Assembly (NCBI GenBank): GCA_013399015.1
Contig: VWZX01001149.1
Location: 98,463 to 162,462 of the forward strand
Reading direction: 5' to 3'
DNA from: Galbula dea
Taxonomy: Eukaryota; Chordata; Aves; Piciformes; Galbulidae
DNA: 64,000 bases
Below the pieces are notes generated by a model. The model did no database searches. It saw only the letters and a program-made list of their open reading frames with translations, and was not told where the DNA came from. The translations under genes were made by a program, and so were the position numbers. Below are positions 56,601 to 64,000 of this stretch, in pieces (position 1 is the first letter of the stretch; each line of letters opens with the position of its first letter).

Positions 56601-59600
56601 TTTCTCAAGTATCGTGTCAGTTGATCAAACACCATCCTTTGTGAATCTCCCAGTTACTGACATCTTAGTAGCTCAGTGTTGGCCTATTTTGAAGAGTCTA
56701 GTCTTTGGAGTTTTCCCCACAATAAATTATTTAGCTTTTGCTTTTCACTTCATCAGCTGTTGGAGGTTGGCAGTGTTCCACACACCACCCTCCCTCATGT
56801 CTCACCTCCTAGACCAGTTAGACCTACTTCTGTAACTGCCAATATCTCTGGAGGACTTCTAGGGAAGACACAGAGTGATCCAGGCCATATTGTTCTTGAT
56901 GCATGTGGGCTTTGGGGTTTGTTTTGTTTGCTCTTTTCCCCTCCCAGTCGTTAAGCAAAGATGTTAGGAAATGACTTTTTATTCCAGTGACATACCTCCC
57001 AGTTTTATGGGTAGTTAAAGGGACAAGACAACTGGAAATGTCCAGGTGAAGTCTGCAACTTTGTCTCTTGTCATTTTTTCTTCCTTTTTAGACTAAAGAA
57101 TTTATTGATGGAAGTTTACAGAGTGGAGGTAAAATCATCTGAACTTTTTCCCCTTCATTTAACAATAGATTGTTGTGAAAGCTAACTTAGTGATATGCTA
57201 GAGGCTCTTGAGTATGAGGCTTGCTTAAATCTGGGGCTTTACTGTGCTTGCCTTAAAATCATAGAATCATTCAGGTTGGAAAAGACATCTAAGATCATCA
57301 ACTTGATCTATTCTACACAAGTTGAGAGCAGAGTGTTCTTTCCTTCTGCCCCCAGCTGGAAAACAACCCTCTCTGTAGATCTGGTTTATTTTTCACTTTA
57401 AACACAACTGGGCTGTCTGCATAAAGAGGTGGAGTTTTTGTCCCCTCCCTAACCTGAGGCTTTAATTCTGCACTGTGGCCCTGGAATGCAGATTCTTTTA
57501 CCCCAGCTCCTCAGAGGAGCAGGAATCCATGTATCCTGGGGCAGTAATGGACAGAGGGGAGTTAGTAATCCCCAGGGAAGTAAGACTCCTGTTGTTTTTG
57601 GGCTGTAGCTTGCTCCTGGGTAGTTCACCTTAAGGCCAAATGACATTTCAAAGCATGGCCTTCAGTCTATGCAAACATGGTTGGTGGTTGTTTGGTTTTT
57701 CTCCTTCTTAGGAAAAGTTCTTGTCCATGGCAATGCAGGGATTTCCAGAAGGTAGGAAACACTCCATCCTGCTTATTGGTTTGGGTTTTTTAACAGTAGA
57801 AATCTAGTTTGCTGATTCTTTTGTTGTTGTTTCTTTGCAGTGCTGCCTTAGTTATTGCATACATAATGGAAACGTTTGGGGTGAAGTACAGGTAAGAACA
57901 AACCCATTGAGTCTGAAAAGGCTGAAGTGAGACTGCTTTAGTACAGATAAGATCTGGTATGTCTTGAGCTATTCATCTTTAAATTCACAGGGTGGAAGCA
58001 AATCATTTTGGAGGGAATGTAAACAGTCATGTGTTGACACATGAGCAATTTGTTACCTACTGGGATTGGGGGGAAACTTGCCATGGGGCATTTAAATTAC
58101 ACTTAAATTTAATTTAAATGATTCCTTTTCCCTTCACTGCAGGTTTGTTTCCATGCCTTTTCGTTAAGGAGAAGTGGGCATCTGCTCTTAATGGGAGCAG
58201 GAATCCAGCCTACTTAGATGTCATGCTGTAAAGCTACAGGAGAGGCTCTGAAAGGCTGTGTTCTAAGGAGGGTGTTGAAAACAGCCCAGCAAGCTCTGAA
58301 GAGTGGAGCTGCTGGGGGTGGGCAAATAGGAAGGAGTAGTTGTGAAATCCTGCTTTGCCCAAACCATTTCAGTTGTACAACCCAGCTGTCAGCACTGTTC
58401 AGAGGTTGCATATTTCCTAAGAACTGACTATCAGCAAGACGACTCCTGAAACCACAGAGGCTTTTGTCATAGTCTGTCTTCCACTGAAGTATTTTCTCTC
58501 TCCTCTTTAAGGGATGCATTTACTTATGTTCAAGAAAGAAGATTCTGTATTAATCCTAATGCTGGATTTGTCCATCAACTTCAGGTGACTTCTTTTATTT
58601 CTGGTCATAACTCAAAAAAACACCAACATTGGATGAATCATCTTCCTGCAGAACAGCTGCTTCCACTTAGGCTGAGCATTTTTTGTAAGAGTAGGCTTCA
58701 AATAAATGTCAGAAGCTGTAGTAGAGCTTGGGAGGAAGATGAGTGGGCACCCTGGTTCATTAGAATAAGCTTTAGACAAAGCAAATGTAGAAGTGGAGGA
58801 GAAACACCCTGCTTTGTGCAGTTAAGAGGCTCTGAAACAGCTTCATTGGTGGCTGAGGAGGCTACAGAGTGAGAATTGTGGCACCTCTTGGACACTTGCA
58901 TTCAGAGGTGATGGAGATCACCAGAGCAAACAGTGCTATCATGAAATTGCTTCATCATATTCCAGGATTCTGTTGGGTGAGCAGTGGGCAAACATCAGAG
59001 TATGTTGCAACAGATTTGCAGTGTCTCTGCTCTTCCTTAGGTGGCTGGCAGCAAGATGACTGAGTACCTACTGAGTTTGGGTGGGTTGGTTGCTTTATTT
59101 GGAAGCAATTCCCTCAAGGACTTGTTGTGTAGCACTGAAAGTATGGTAGTGTCAGGACCATGTGTGGTTTGTCCTTGTAGCAAGTGTCTGAAGCTACTGT
59201 ATTCTAAGTGTGTTGGTTTTTCTTACTGTCTGAATTGTCTTCTGGGAGCAACAGCTGGGTTTTCTGATCATTCTCCCAGAATTGCTGTGATGCAAACTTA
59301 TTCTCTTCCTTAAAGCCATTTCTTGGCATCTTTCAGGTGCTCTGTCTTCTGACAGTTCTTGTCATTCATGTCACAGCAACAAAAACTCTCCTCCTCTAAT
59401 ACCTCTGTCTTGCTACTGTCTTGTGTCTACTTTCTAGGCCATCTTGGTGATTCTGAATTCATCCTTTACATCTTCCCTGTGAGGGTGGGGAGACACTGGC
59501 ACAGGTTGCCCAGAGAGGTTGTGGCTGTCCCATCCCTGGCAGAGTTTAAGGCCAGGTTGGATGGGGCCCTGGGCAACCTGGGCTAGTGGAAGACGTCCCT

Positions 59601-60512
59601 GCCTATAGCAGGAGAACTGGAAGTAGATGAACTTTAAGGTCTCTAGTGCTATGAGTCTATGATCCTTACAAAGCCTTATGCCAAATTAATAGCAATATTA
59701 AACTCTCTTTCAGGAATATGAAGCCATCTATCTAGCAAAACTAACCATCCAGATGATGTCTCCTCTGGAGTTGGAGAGATCTCTCTCAGTTCCACCTGGT
59801 AGTACAGGTCAGAAGCCTCTCCTGTTGCTTGTGATGCCACTTTTCTTGCTAGGTGTTGGGAGGGGAGGGGATGGCTGCAGTTGGGGAGTGAGCTACATTC
59901 AAACTTCATTGCTTAAATATCCTCTTCTGCTATGGCTGGACTTCCTTGTGGTGGTGTCTGCACTCCATACCACTCTGGAGAAGGGCCCTGTCTTCCCTGG
60001 ACTCCAAAACCCCAAATGCCCTTGAGGAATCAAGAGGGAGTGGTTGAAATCAGCCAGTGATATAATTGCTGTCCTTCATTTTAAGGCAGTTGCTCTGACA
60101 AGAAGCTTTGTTTTGCTTTTAAAGAGATTAACAGGGGACTAGAGCATGTAAAAAACCATGACCTAGAGGCGTGCCAGCAACAACCCCTGCTAGAGCTCAG
60201 CCAAGATAGAGTTGGAAGGGAGCACAAAACAGGTGGCTCCTAGGAAATTGCTCTTCCATAGGGAAGAGTGTGAGGAAACAGCAGTGCTGTCAGCAGCTGG
60301 CTGTCCCAAAGCTGAGTGTCTTCAGAGGGTAGAGTCAATAACAAGCCCCAACTTGGCAGAAAACAGTAACAGCTACCCTGGAGTCGTGCTCACAGCTGAT
60401 CTTTTTCCCTAACTCCTCTTTCCTCTTGTCTGTTGCAGGAAGTTTGAAGCGAGTGCATGAGGAGGATGAAGAACTTGGAAGCATGCAGGTGGCAGCAGCA
60501 CAGAATGGATGA
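41592..60512 (+). CDS. STYX: STYX, serine/threonine/tyrosine-interacting pseudophosphatase, 11 coding exons, complete
   Basis: A catalytically dead dual-specificity phosphatase fold that binds phospho-targets; in mammals it is linked to ERK1/2 anchoring and SCF-FBXW7 control. Exons: 41592-41648, 52777-52809, 53640-53693, 54682-54779, 55820-55880, 57092-57128, 57712-57751, 57841-57891, 58512-58584, 59714-59807, 60439-60512. They sum to 672 nt, or 223 residues plus stop, the human length. The signature loop reads H119-G120-N-A-G-I-S-R126: glycine stands where active phosphatases have the nucleophilic cysteine (HCxxGxxR), which is the hallmark of STYX. The fold covers about residues 28-175; the acidic tail ends EEDEELGSMQVAAAQNG. 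Intron 1 is 11.1 kb. All splice sites are AG/GT. Residues 1-19 (MELAKPAFPALPQAKEDSE) differ most from human. Confidence 0.97.
43305..43813 (+). mobile_element. CR1 LINE, family B
   Basis: GGCCACTCCTGGAGTAGTGT through the hairpin and tail CAGTCTGGGATTCTGTGAT. Has a roughly 40-base internal deletion after CCCTGGGG. Confidence 0.94.
44996..45175 (+). mobile_element. CR1 LINE 3' end, family B-like
   Basis: GGCTGCCCAGGGAGGTTGTG through GGACTAGATGATCTCTAGAGG to GGGATTCTCAG. Confidence 0.88.
45176..45922 (-). mobile_element. CR1 LINE with reverse-transcriptase remnant, 3' end missing
   Basis: A 747-base piece with minus-strand open frame 45450-45884 reading NWLKDRAQRVVISGAEASWR, then PQGSVLGPDLF. 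The catalytic FADD-type box is replaced by a frame change after KFA, so the copy is dead. Family of LINE endonuclease/RT proteins. Confidence 0.93.
46747..46822. repeat. A/C-rich low-complexity tract
   Basis: Irregular CCAAAACAA-type repeats in STYX intron 1; no larger structure seen. Confidence 0.85.
47815..47940 (-). mobile_element. CR1 LINE 3' end, family B
   Basis: GGGACCTCTGGGAATCACCT and hairpin CTGC-TAAA-GCAG, truncated after TCCACACAAGGAGACC. Confidence 0.92.
48515..48980 (-). mobile_element. CR1 LINE, family A
   Basis: AGAATCATAGAATCATTAAGG through TCTCTGGACACACTCAGCAGG. Confidence 0.94.
52015..52515 (-). mobile_element. CR1 LINE, family B, decayed 3' half
   Basis: 52200-52515 matches family B closely (GGGGCTGCTCTTCTCCAGGC). 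52015-52199 is the same element strongly eroded. Ends about 260 bases before STYX exon 2. Confidence 0.85.
52777..52809 (+). CDS. STYX: STYX coding exon 2 (33-nt)
   Basis: Residues 20-30, DWTYPMRREMQ. Acceptor TTGAAG, donor GTATGA. Too short to appear as a plain ORF; found by match to the family. Confidence 0.95.
53640..53693 (+). CDS. STYX: STYX coding exon 3
   Basis: Residues 31-48, EILPGLFLGPYSSAMKSK, the first strand of the DSP fold. Acceptor TCCTAG, donor GTATGA. Confidence 0.96.
53768..53815 (-). mobile_element. CR1 LINE 3' tip (tiny)
   Basis: GCTTTGGGTTGGGAAGGATC then TTTAAAGGTCATG resembles the reversed CR1 tail only. Confidence 0.5.
54682..54779 (+). CDS. STYX: STYX coding exon 4
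   Basis: Residues 49-81, LPTLQKHGITHVICIRQNIE then ANFIKPNFQQLF. Donor GTGAGA. Confidence 0.97.
55115..55518 (+). mobile_element. CR1 LINE, family C
   Basis: Remnant KLEEGRFRLDIRRKFFPVRV and tail GATCTTTAAGGTCCCTTCC, ATTCTATGATTCT. Confidence 0.95.
55820..55880 (+). CDS. STYX: STYX coding exon 5
   Basis: Residues 81-101, YLVLDIADHPVENIIRFFPM. Covers the region of the general-acid aspartate loop (DIAD). Donor GTGAGT. Confidence 0.97.
57092..57128 (+). CDS. STYX: STYX coding exon 6 (37-nt)
   Basis: Residues 102-114, TKEFIDGSLQSG with a split glycine. Acceptor TTTTAG, donor GTAAAA. Confidence 0.95.
57256..57305 (-). mobile_element. CR1 LINE 3' tip
   Basis: AATCATAGAATCATTCAGG then TTGGAAAAGAC, 50 bases only. 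Confidence 0.75.
57712..57751 (+). CDS. STYX: STYX coding exon 7 (signature loop)
   Basis: Residues 114-127, KVLVHGNAGISR. G120 replaces the catalytic cysteine. Acceptor TCTTAG, donor GTAGGA. Confidence 0.97.
57841..57891 (+). CDS. STYX: STYX coding exon 8
   Basis: Residues 127-144, AALVIAYIMETFGVKY. Acceptor TTGCAG, donor GTAAGA. Confidence 0.96.
58512..58584 (+). CDS. STYX: STYX coding exon 9
   Basis: Residues 144-168, DAFTYVQERRFCINPNAGFV then HQLQ. Acceptor TTTAAG, donor GTGACT. Confidence 0.97.
59468..59665 (+). mobile_element. CR1 LINE 3' end, family C-like
   Basis: TTCCCTGTGAGGGTGGGGAG through CCCTGCCTATAGCAGG to GAGTCTATGAT. Ends about 50 bases before STYX exon 10. Confidence 0.9.
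59714..59807 (+). CDS. STYX: STYX coding exon 10
   Basis: Residues 169-200, EYEAIYLAKLTIQMMSPLEL then ERSLSVPPGST. Donor GTCAGA. Confidence 0.96.
60439..60512 (+). CDS. STYX: STYX last coding exon (11)
   Basis: Residues 200-223, SLKRVHEEDEELGSMQVAAA then QNG, TGA at 60510-60512. Acceptor TTGCAG. Confidence 0.96.
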
Positions 60513-60921
60513 GGCCTGAGGACAAGGACTGTCAGCATTGCAAATTCCTGCCAAGAAAGGTGAAGGAAACTAAACAAGTTCATAGAAACTGATGACACAC
60601 ACACAGAGCTTCTTTTCAACATGTTGCTTTCAGATTGGAATCTGCCTCTGCAACACACTAAGCATCCTTTTTAAGATGTTGAGATTTCTTGAATGACCAG
60701 ATGGCACTGATTGTTTTACTCCTTTTTTTACACTTTACAGTTTTATTCCAAACCAAGATTTTTTGGACTTGCAAAGAGGTATTATTGCAATAATGCACTT
60801 TTCATACTTGAAATTTCTTTATTTGTATGATATAAAGTTATTACTTTAAACAAAATGCAAGCTGGGGATGGGGGGGATTTGTTTATAAAAGTTATTTGTG
60901 TAATTTATAACAAGAGACTTT

Positions 60922-60927
60922 AGTAAA
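60922..60927 (+). terminator. STYX: STYX candidate variant poly(A) signal
   Basis: AGTAAA about 410 bases after the stop, followed by a TTGTTCTCTCTGTATG stretch rich in T/GT. A TATAAA variant lies about 40 bases earlier. No AATAAA was seen in the 3' UTR. Confidence 0.35.
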
Positions 60928-61177
60928 GAAGAAGTTTGCTAAGACTCAGCTTGTTCTCTCTGTATGTTATGGTTGTGCTTCTCAACCTATGCTCTGGGAG
61001 CTGCACTATGCCTGGCTCCTGGCAGCTGAGCTGCAGCAGTGACCTAAGGAATATTTAACCCTACCTTGGGTTATTCTGATACTGAGGCCACTTGAACACA
61101 AAATACTCTTCTGAAAACCTCACCACCTTTTGTACAAGTTACTGATTCATGAGTCTCTGATTCTGTAGAATCTGCCA

Positions 61178-61512
61178 AGGTTCTAAGTGCCAGGTCACCA
61201 CTAACCCATGGCCCTCAGCACCACATCTCCATGGCTCTGAAATCCCTCCAGGGGTGGTGACTCCACCCCTGCCCTGAGCAGCCTGGGCCAGGCCTTGACA
61301 ACTCTTTTAGGGAAGAAATGGTTTCTAATATCCAACCTAAACCTCCCCTGGCACCACTTGAGGCCATTTCCTCTTGTCCTATCATTTATTCCTTGCAAGA
61401 AGAGATCAACTCCAGTCTCATTTCAGGGAGTTGTAGAGAGTGAGGTCTCCCCTCATCCTCCTTTTCATCCTAGTTCCCTCAGCTGCTCCTCACAAGACTT
61501 GTGCTCTAGACA
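61178..61512 (-). mobile_element. CR1 LINE, family A, 3' tip missing
   Basis: CATGGCCCTCAGCACCACAT through ACAAGACTTGTGCTCTAGAC. Confidence 0.92.
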
Positions 61513-63830
61513 CGAGTGCTGAGGTAATAGAGAGGGCAGCTACCAACTGTACACACAGCAAGACTGAATTCTTATACTAGCATTAGAAGGCTGCTTGTTA
61601 AATTAGTTATAGGGTGATTTCAGTTGAAGAAGGCAGTGTGGCTCATCTGTCTACTAGAAGACTGCATCTTGAGGTTTGTACTGAAGGAGTCAGTCCCTTT
61701 GTAAGGCAGTAGTTGCATCATTTGGGTTGATGTTTGAAAACTGAGGCCCAAAGCACTGGTTTAGGTAGTGAGACCTACAGGATTCACCTCAGCTCTTACT
61801 AAAGCCACACACTTATCAGTGCTTTAATATGTTCATGTTGGGAATTGCCCAGGGGGGTTGTGCAGCTTGAACTCTTTTCCTTCTCAGCAGCACTGTGATA
61901 ACCCCTGGTTGTGCAAGTACAGCTTCAGCTTTGCATCTCTTGCTTTGTTTCCCAATCAGCCTGGGGCATGCAAGACATGAATGAAATGATGACTCCTTTA
62001 GAGCATGGTGGTGAGTGAGCAAATCACAGAGCTGCTCGAAGAACTTGTGTCTTGAGGAACACTGAGCTTCTCATTGAGACTGAATTTTAACAGGGAAGAG
62101 GTTGAACTCAATAGTAAGAGGCATTTTGGGGATCTGAGTATCCAGCTTCTCTCCCTGTACTCCTATTAGGATGTGTGCAAGTGGCCAGGGTCCTCTGTCA
62201 CCCCCCAGCATGAGCAACCAGCCTGAGGAAGATACTTTGAATTTGAAGGCAAATCTAAGCAGCAGAGGCATTTTGTACTGTCAAGATCTCTTCTGCTGCT
62301 GCTTTTTGCTGGAGGATGATCCTTAGCTTGTTTGCTTTATAGGAGCCTGTTGACTTTGTAGGAGTTTCTGCCTCACTTTGTGTATTCAAGGCAAGTTGAC
62401 CACACCTGGGACTTGATCTGTGCTGAATCACTGCTGCTCCTCTGCCTTGGCCTGCAGCTCTTTGGCAGGCTTGCTGTGGGGCAGTAACTCCAGAGCAGGT
62501 CTGAGCTCTTGACCTCTCTCTAACAGGGTTTGAAAAGTGCTGCCTGGGTTAAAGCTTGCTGCTACAACAGATGTCTGTGCCACTGCAGGAAATCCTTCTG
62601 CAGTAAGTCAGGGCTGTTAGCTGAGCCAGAACACCAGGGTGAGGCTTTATAGCCTCATAACCTCTAGTGTGGAATGTGTGTGGTGCACAGGGGGAGTGTC
62701 CCCAGCTTCAGCAGAGCTGAACTAGTGTCCAGCAGCACTTTCCCTTTACTGCTGCCTGTTGTCTGCTGCCCACAGCAGTGATGAAGCAGTGCAAAGCCTT
62801 CAGGAAAAAAAAGAAAAGGCTTTAAGAAATGCAGGATGCATTTCAGCTTGAGAAAAGGAAGTGTGACTTAACCTCCTTCAGAACCACAACTTGTCACTGC
62901 TGAGCTGCCCAGCAGCCCTCAGAGTGCTGGTTCTGTGCTTGTAGGGTTCATTGAGTGACTCTCTTCCCAAGAATGCTTCTGAGTCTGTTGGGAAACAGGC
63001 TGGGATGTTTCACCACTCACCCCACCAGGCTGCCACATGGCTGCAGGAGGGTCTGTGGATGTCTTGTCTGTCTTGCACAGCTTCCCCAACTGCTGCCAGC
63101 TTCTGAGGAAACAAGGATGAGGAACTGGAGGGGGGAAAAAGCAGGGAATTGCTTTCTGTTTCAGCTCCCTTGGGAAGGGCTAGAGATGAAACACAGATGG
63201 AAGAACACTCTTGATTCATCTATCCCCTGCCAGAGAGGCTTGTTCATGTCTGGTCTGGTTCTGTTATCTCACTGGAGTCCTGGTGCTTCCCTGGGGAGGC
63301 TGTTTCACAAACTAACAAGCTTCATGACTAATGATTTCCCACCAAGCTTATTTTCTTCATTCCATTACCCCCTGCTGCTGCCTCCTACAGTCATTCTGCT
63401 CTGTCTGCCTGCTGGCTTCCAGATAACAGCCTCTCAGATCCTAAGGGATTCTGAGGTGAATTTTCCTCAGATATTATTAAGCCTTTTGTTTAAAACTTCA
63501 TGGTACCTGTCTCAGCTTACTGCCAGGAGGTATTTCAGTTACTGTTTGCTTCCTGGGGTTAAACCAAAGGTGGTAATTGGCCTTAGAGCATTAGGAGAGG
63601 TTGAATTTTACTCCTTTCCCCAGGTCCAGACATGAAACTGCAGAACCTGGATCTCTGGGTATCCACAGTTGGATGTTGAAGTACTAAGGTTCCCTTTTCC
63701 AGCTTAGGGGAAGCAGAGTGAAGGAGCTGGGCATCTTCTCATGGAGGCAGAGGTGTTTCCCAGCAAATAAGATCACAAAGAGGTAACATTAAACCTCTGG
63801 AGAAGCTGGTACTGATGTTATGGTTGATGT
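61513..63830. other. Intergenic stretch after STYX
   Basis: No known exon. The GNPNAT1 coding sequence, the usual next gene, was looked for on both strands and not seen. One open frame of 226 codons on the plus strand (62955-63635) has no recognisable similarity. Confidence 0.6.
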
Positions 63831-63835
63831 TGGGA

Positions 63836-64000
63836 GACATCACCACAGCCTTTCAGTACTTAAAGGGCCTGTAAGAAAGCTGGGGACAGACCTTGTTAGC
63901 AGGTCCTGTTGGGACAGGACAAGGGGTGATGGCTTGAAACTAAAAGAGGAGAGTTTTAAGGGAGAAACTTTTGCTGCTGAGGGTGGTGAGACACCCAGTT
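63836..64000 (+). mobile_element. CR1 LINE, runs off the window
   Basis: CTTAAAGGGCCTGTAAGAAA through GAGGGTGGTGAGACACC. More diverged; 3' end lies beyond 64000. Confidence 0.85.

Noticed and set aside
60940..64000. GNPNAT1 expected next to STYX
   Set aside because: None of its acetyltransferase motifs was found on either strand. It probably begins beyond the window.

Overview
The window is nuclear DNA from a bird. Three intron-rich vertebrate genes can be read completely, and they sit among dozens of CR1 LINE fragments, the main retrotransposon of birds. By hand count I mark about 50 CR1 pieces, covering roughly a quarter of the window. Most bird genomes carry far less. Woodpeckers and their relatives (Piciformes), and to some extent hornbills and hoopoes, are known for such CR1 loads, so a piciform source is my best guess. 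That is an inference, not a proof.

Layout. Positions 1-1397 lie downstream of the first gene. ERO1A runs on the minus strand from 23658 (start codon) to 1687 (stop codon) in 15 coding exons giving 468 residues. A CpG-rich promoter zone (about 23450-23880) is followed by a 1.3-kb intergenic stretch made almost wholly of CR1 pieces, then by a second CpG island (about 25230-25800). From that island PSMC6 starts on the plus strand, with 14 exons from 25468/25510 to 36690 giving 389 residues, or 403 from an upstream in-frame ATG. PSMC6 and STYX are separated by 36691-41591, mostly CR1. STYX then runs on the plus strand from a CpG island, with 11 coding exons from 41592 to 60512 giving 223 residues. 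After STYX, 60513-64000 holds its 3' UTR, CR1 pieces and unexplained sequence. The order ERO1A(-) PSMC6(+) STYX(+) matches the mammalian locus (human 14q22). The usual next neighbour, GNPNAT1, is not visible here.

All exon joins use AG/GT splice sites and keep frame, and all three coding totals equal the human protein lengths as I know them. The three products act separately: ERO1A is the ER oxidase that recharges PDI, PSMC6 (Rpt4) is an ATPase of the 26S proteasome base, and STYX is a pseudophosphatase. They share a locus, not a pathway operon, although ERO1A and PSMC6 both serve protein quality control.

CR1 family labels used below are mine. A: C-terminal ORF remnant reading like RRLRGDLLTLYSSLKGGW. 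B: remnant reading like SSPRGELLKAQQELK, 3' hairpin CCCCTGC-TTTA-GCAGGGG, many very similar copies. C: remnant reading like KLEEGRFRLDIRRKFFPVR, 3' hairpin built on CCTGCC/GGCAGG. D: tail ending in a GGATGATCCCTGTGGGTCCC-type block. Edges of repeats are estimates by eye, good to about 10-30 bases. Assembly defects are a 267-base N gap at 21714-21980, single Ns at 765 and 41477, and a 122-base G run at 41355-41476. No RNA gene, CRISPR array, virus-derived gene or new multi-gene system was found.
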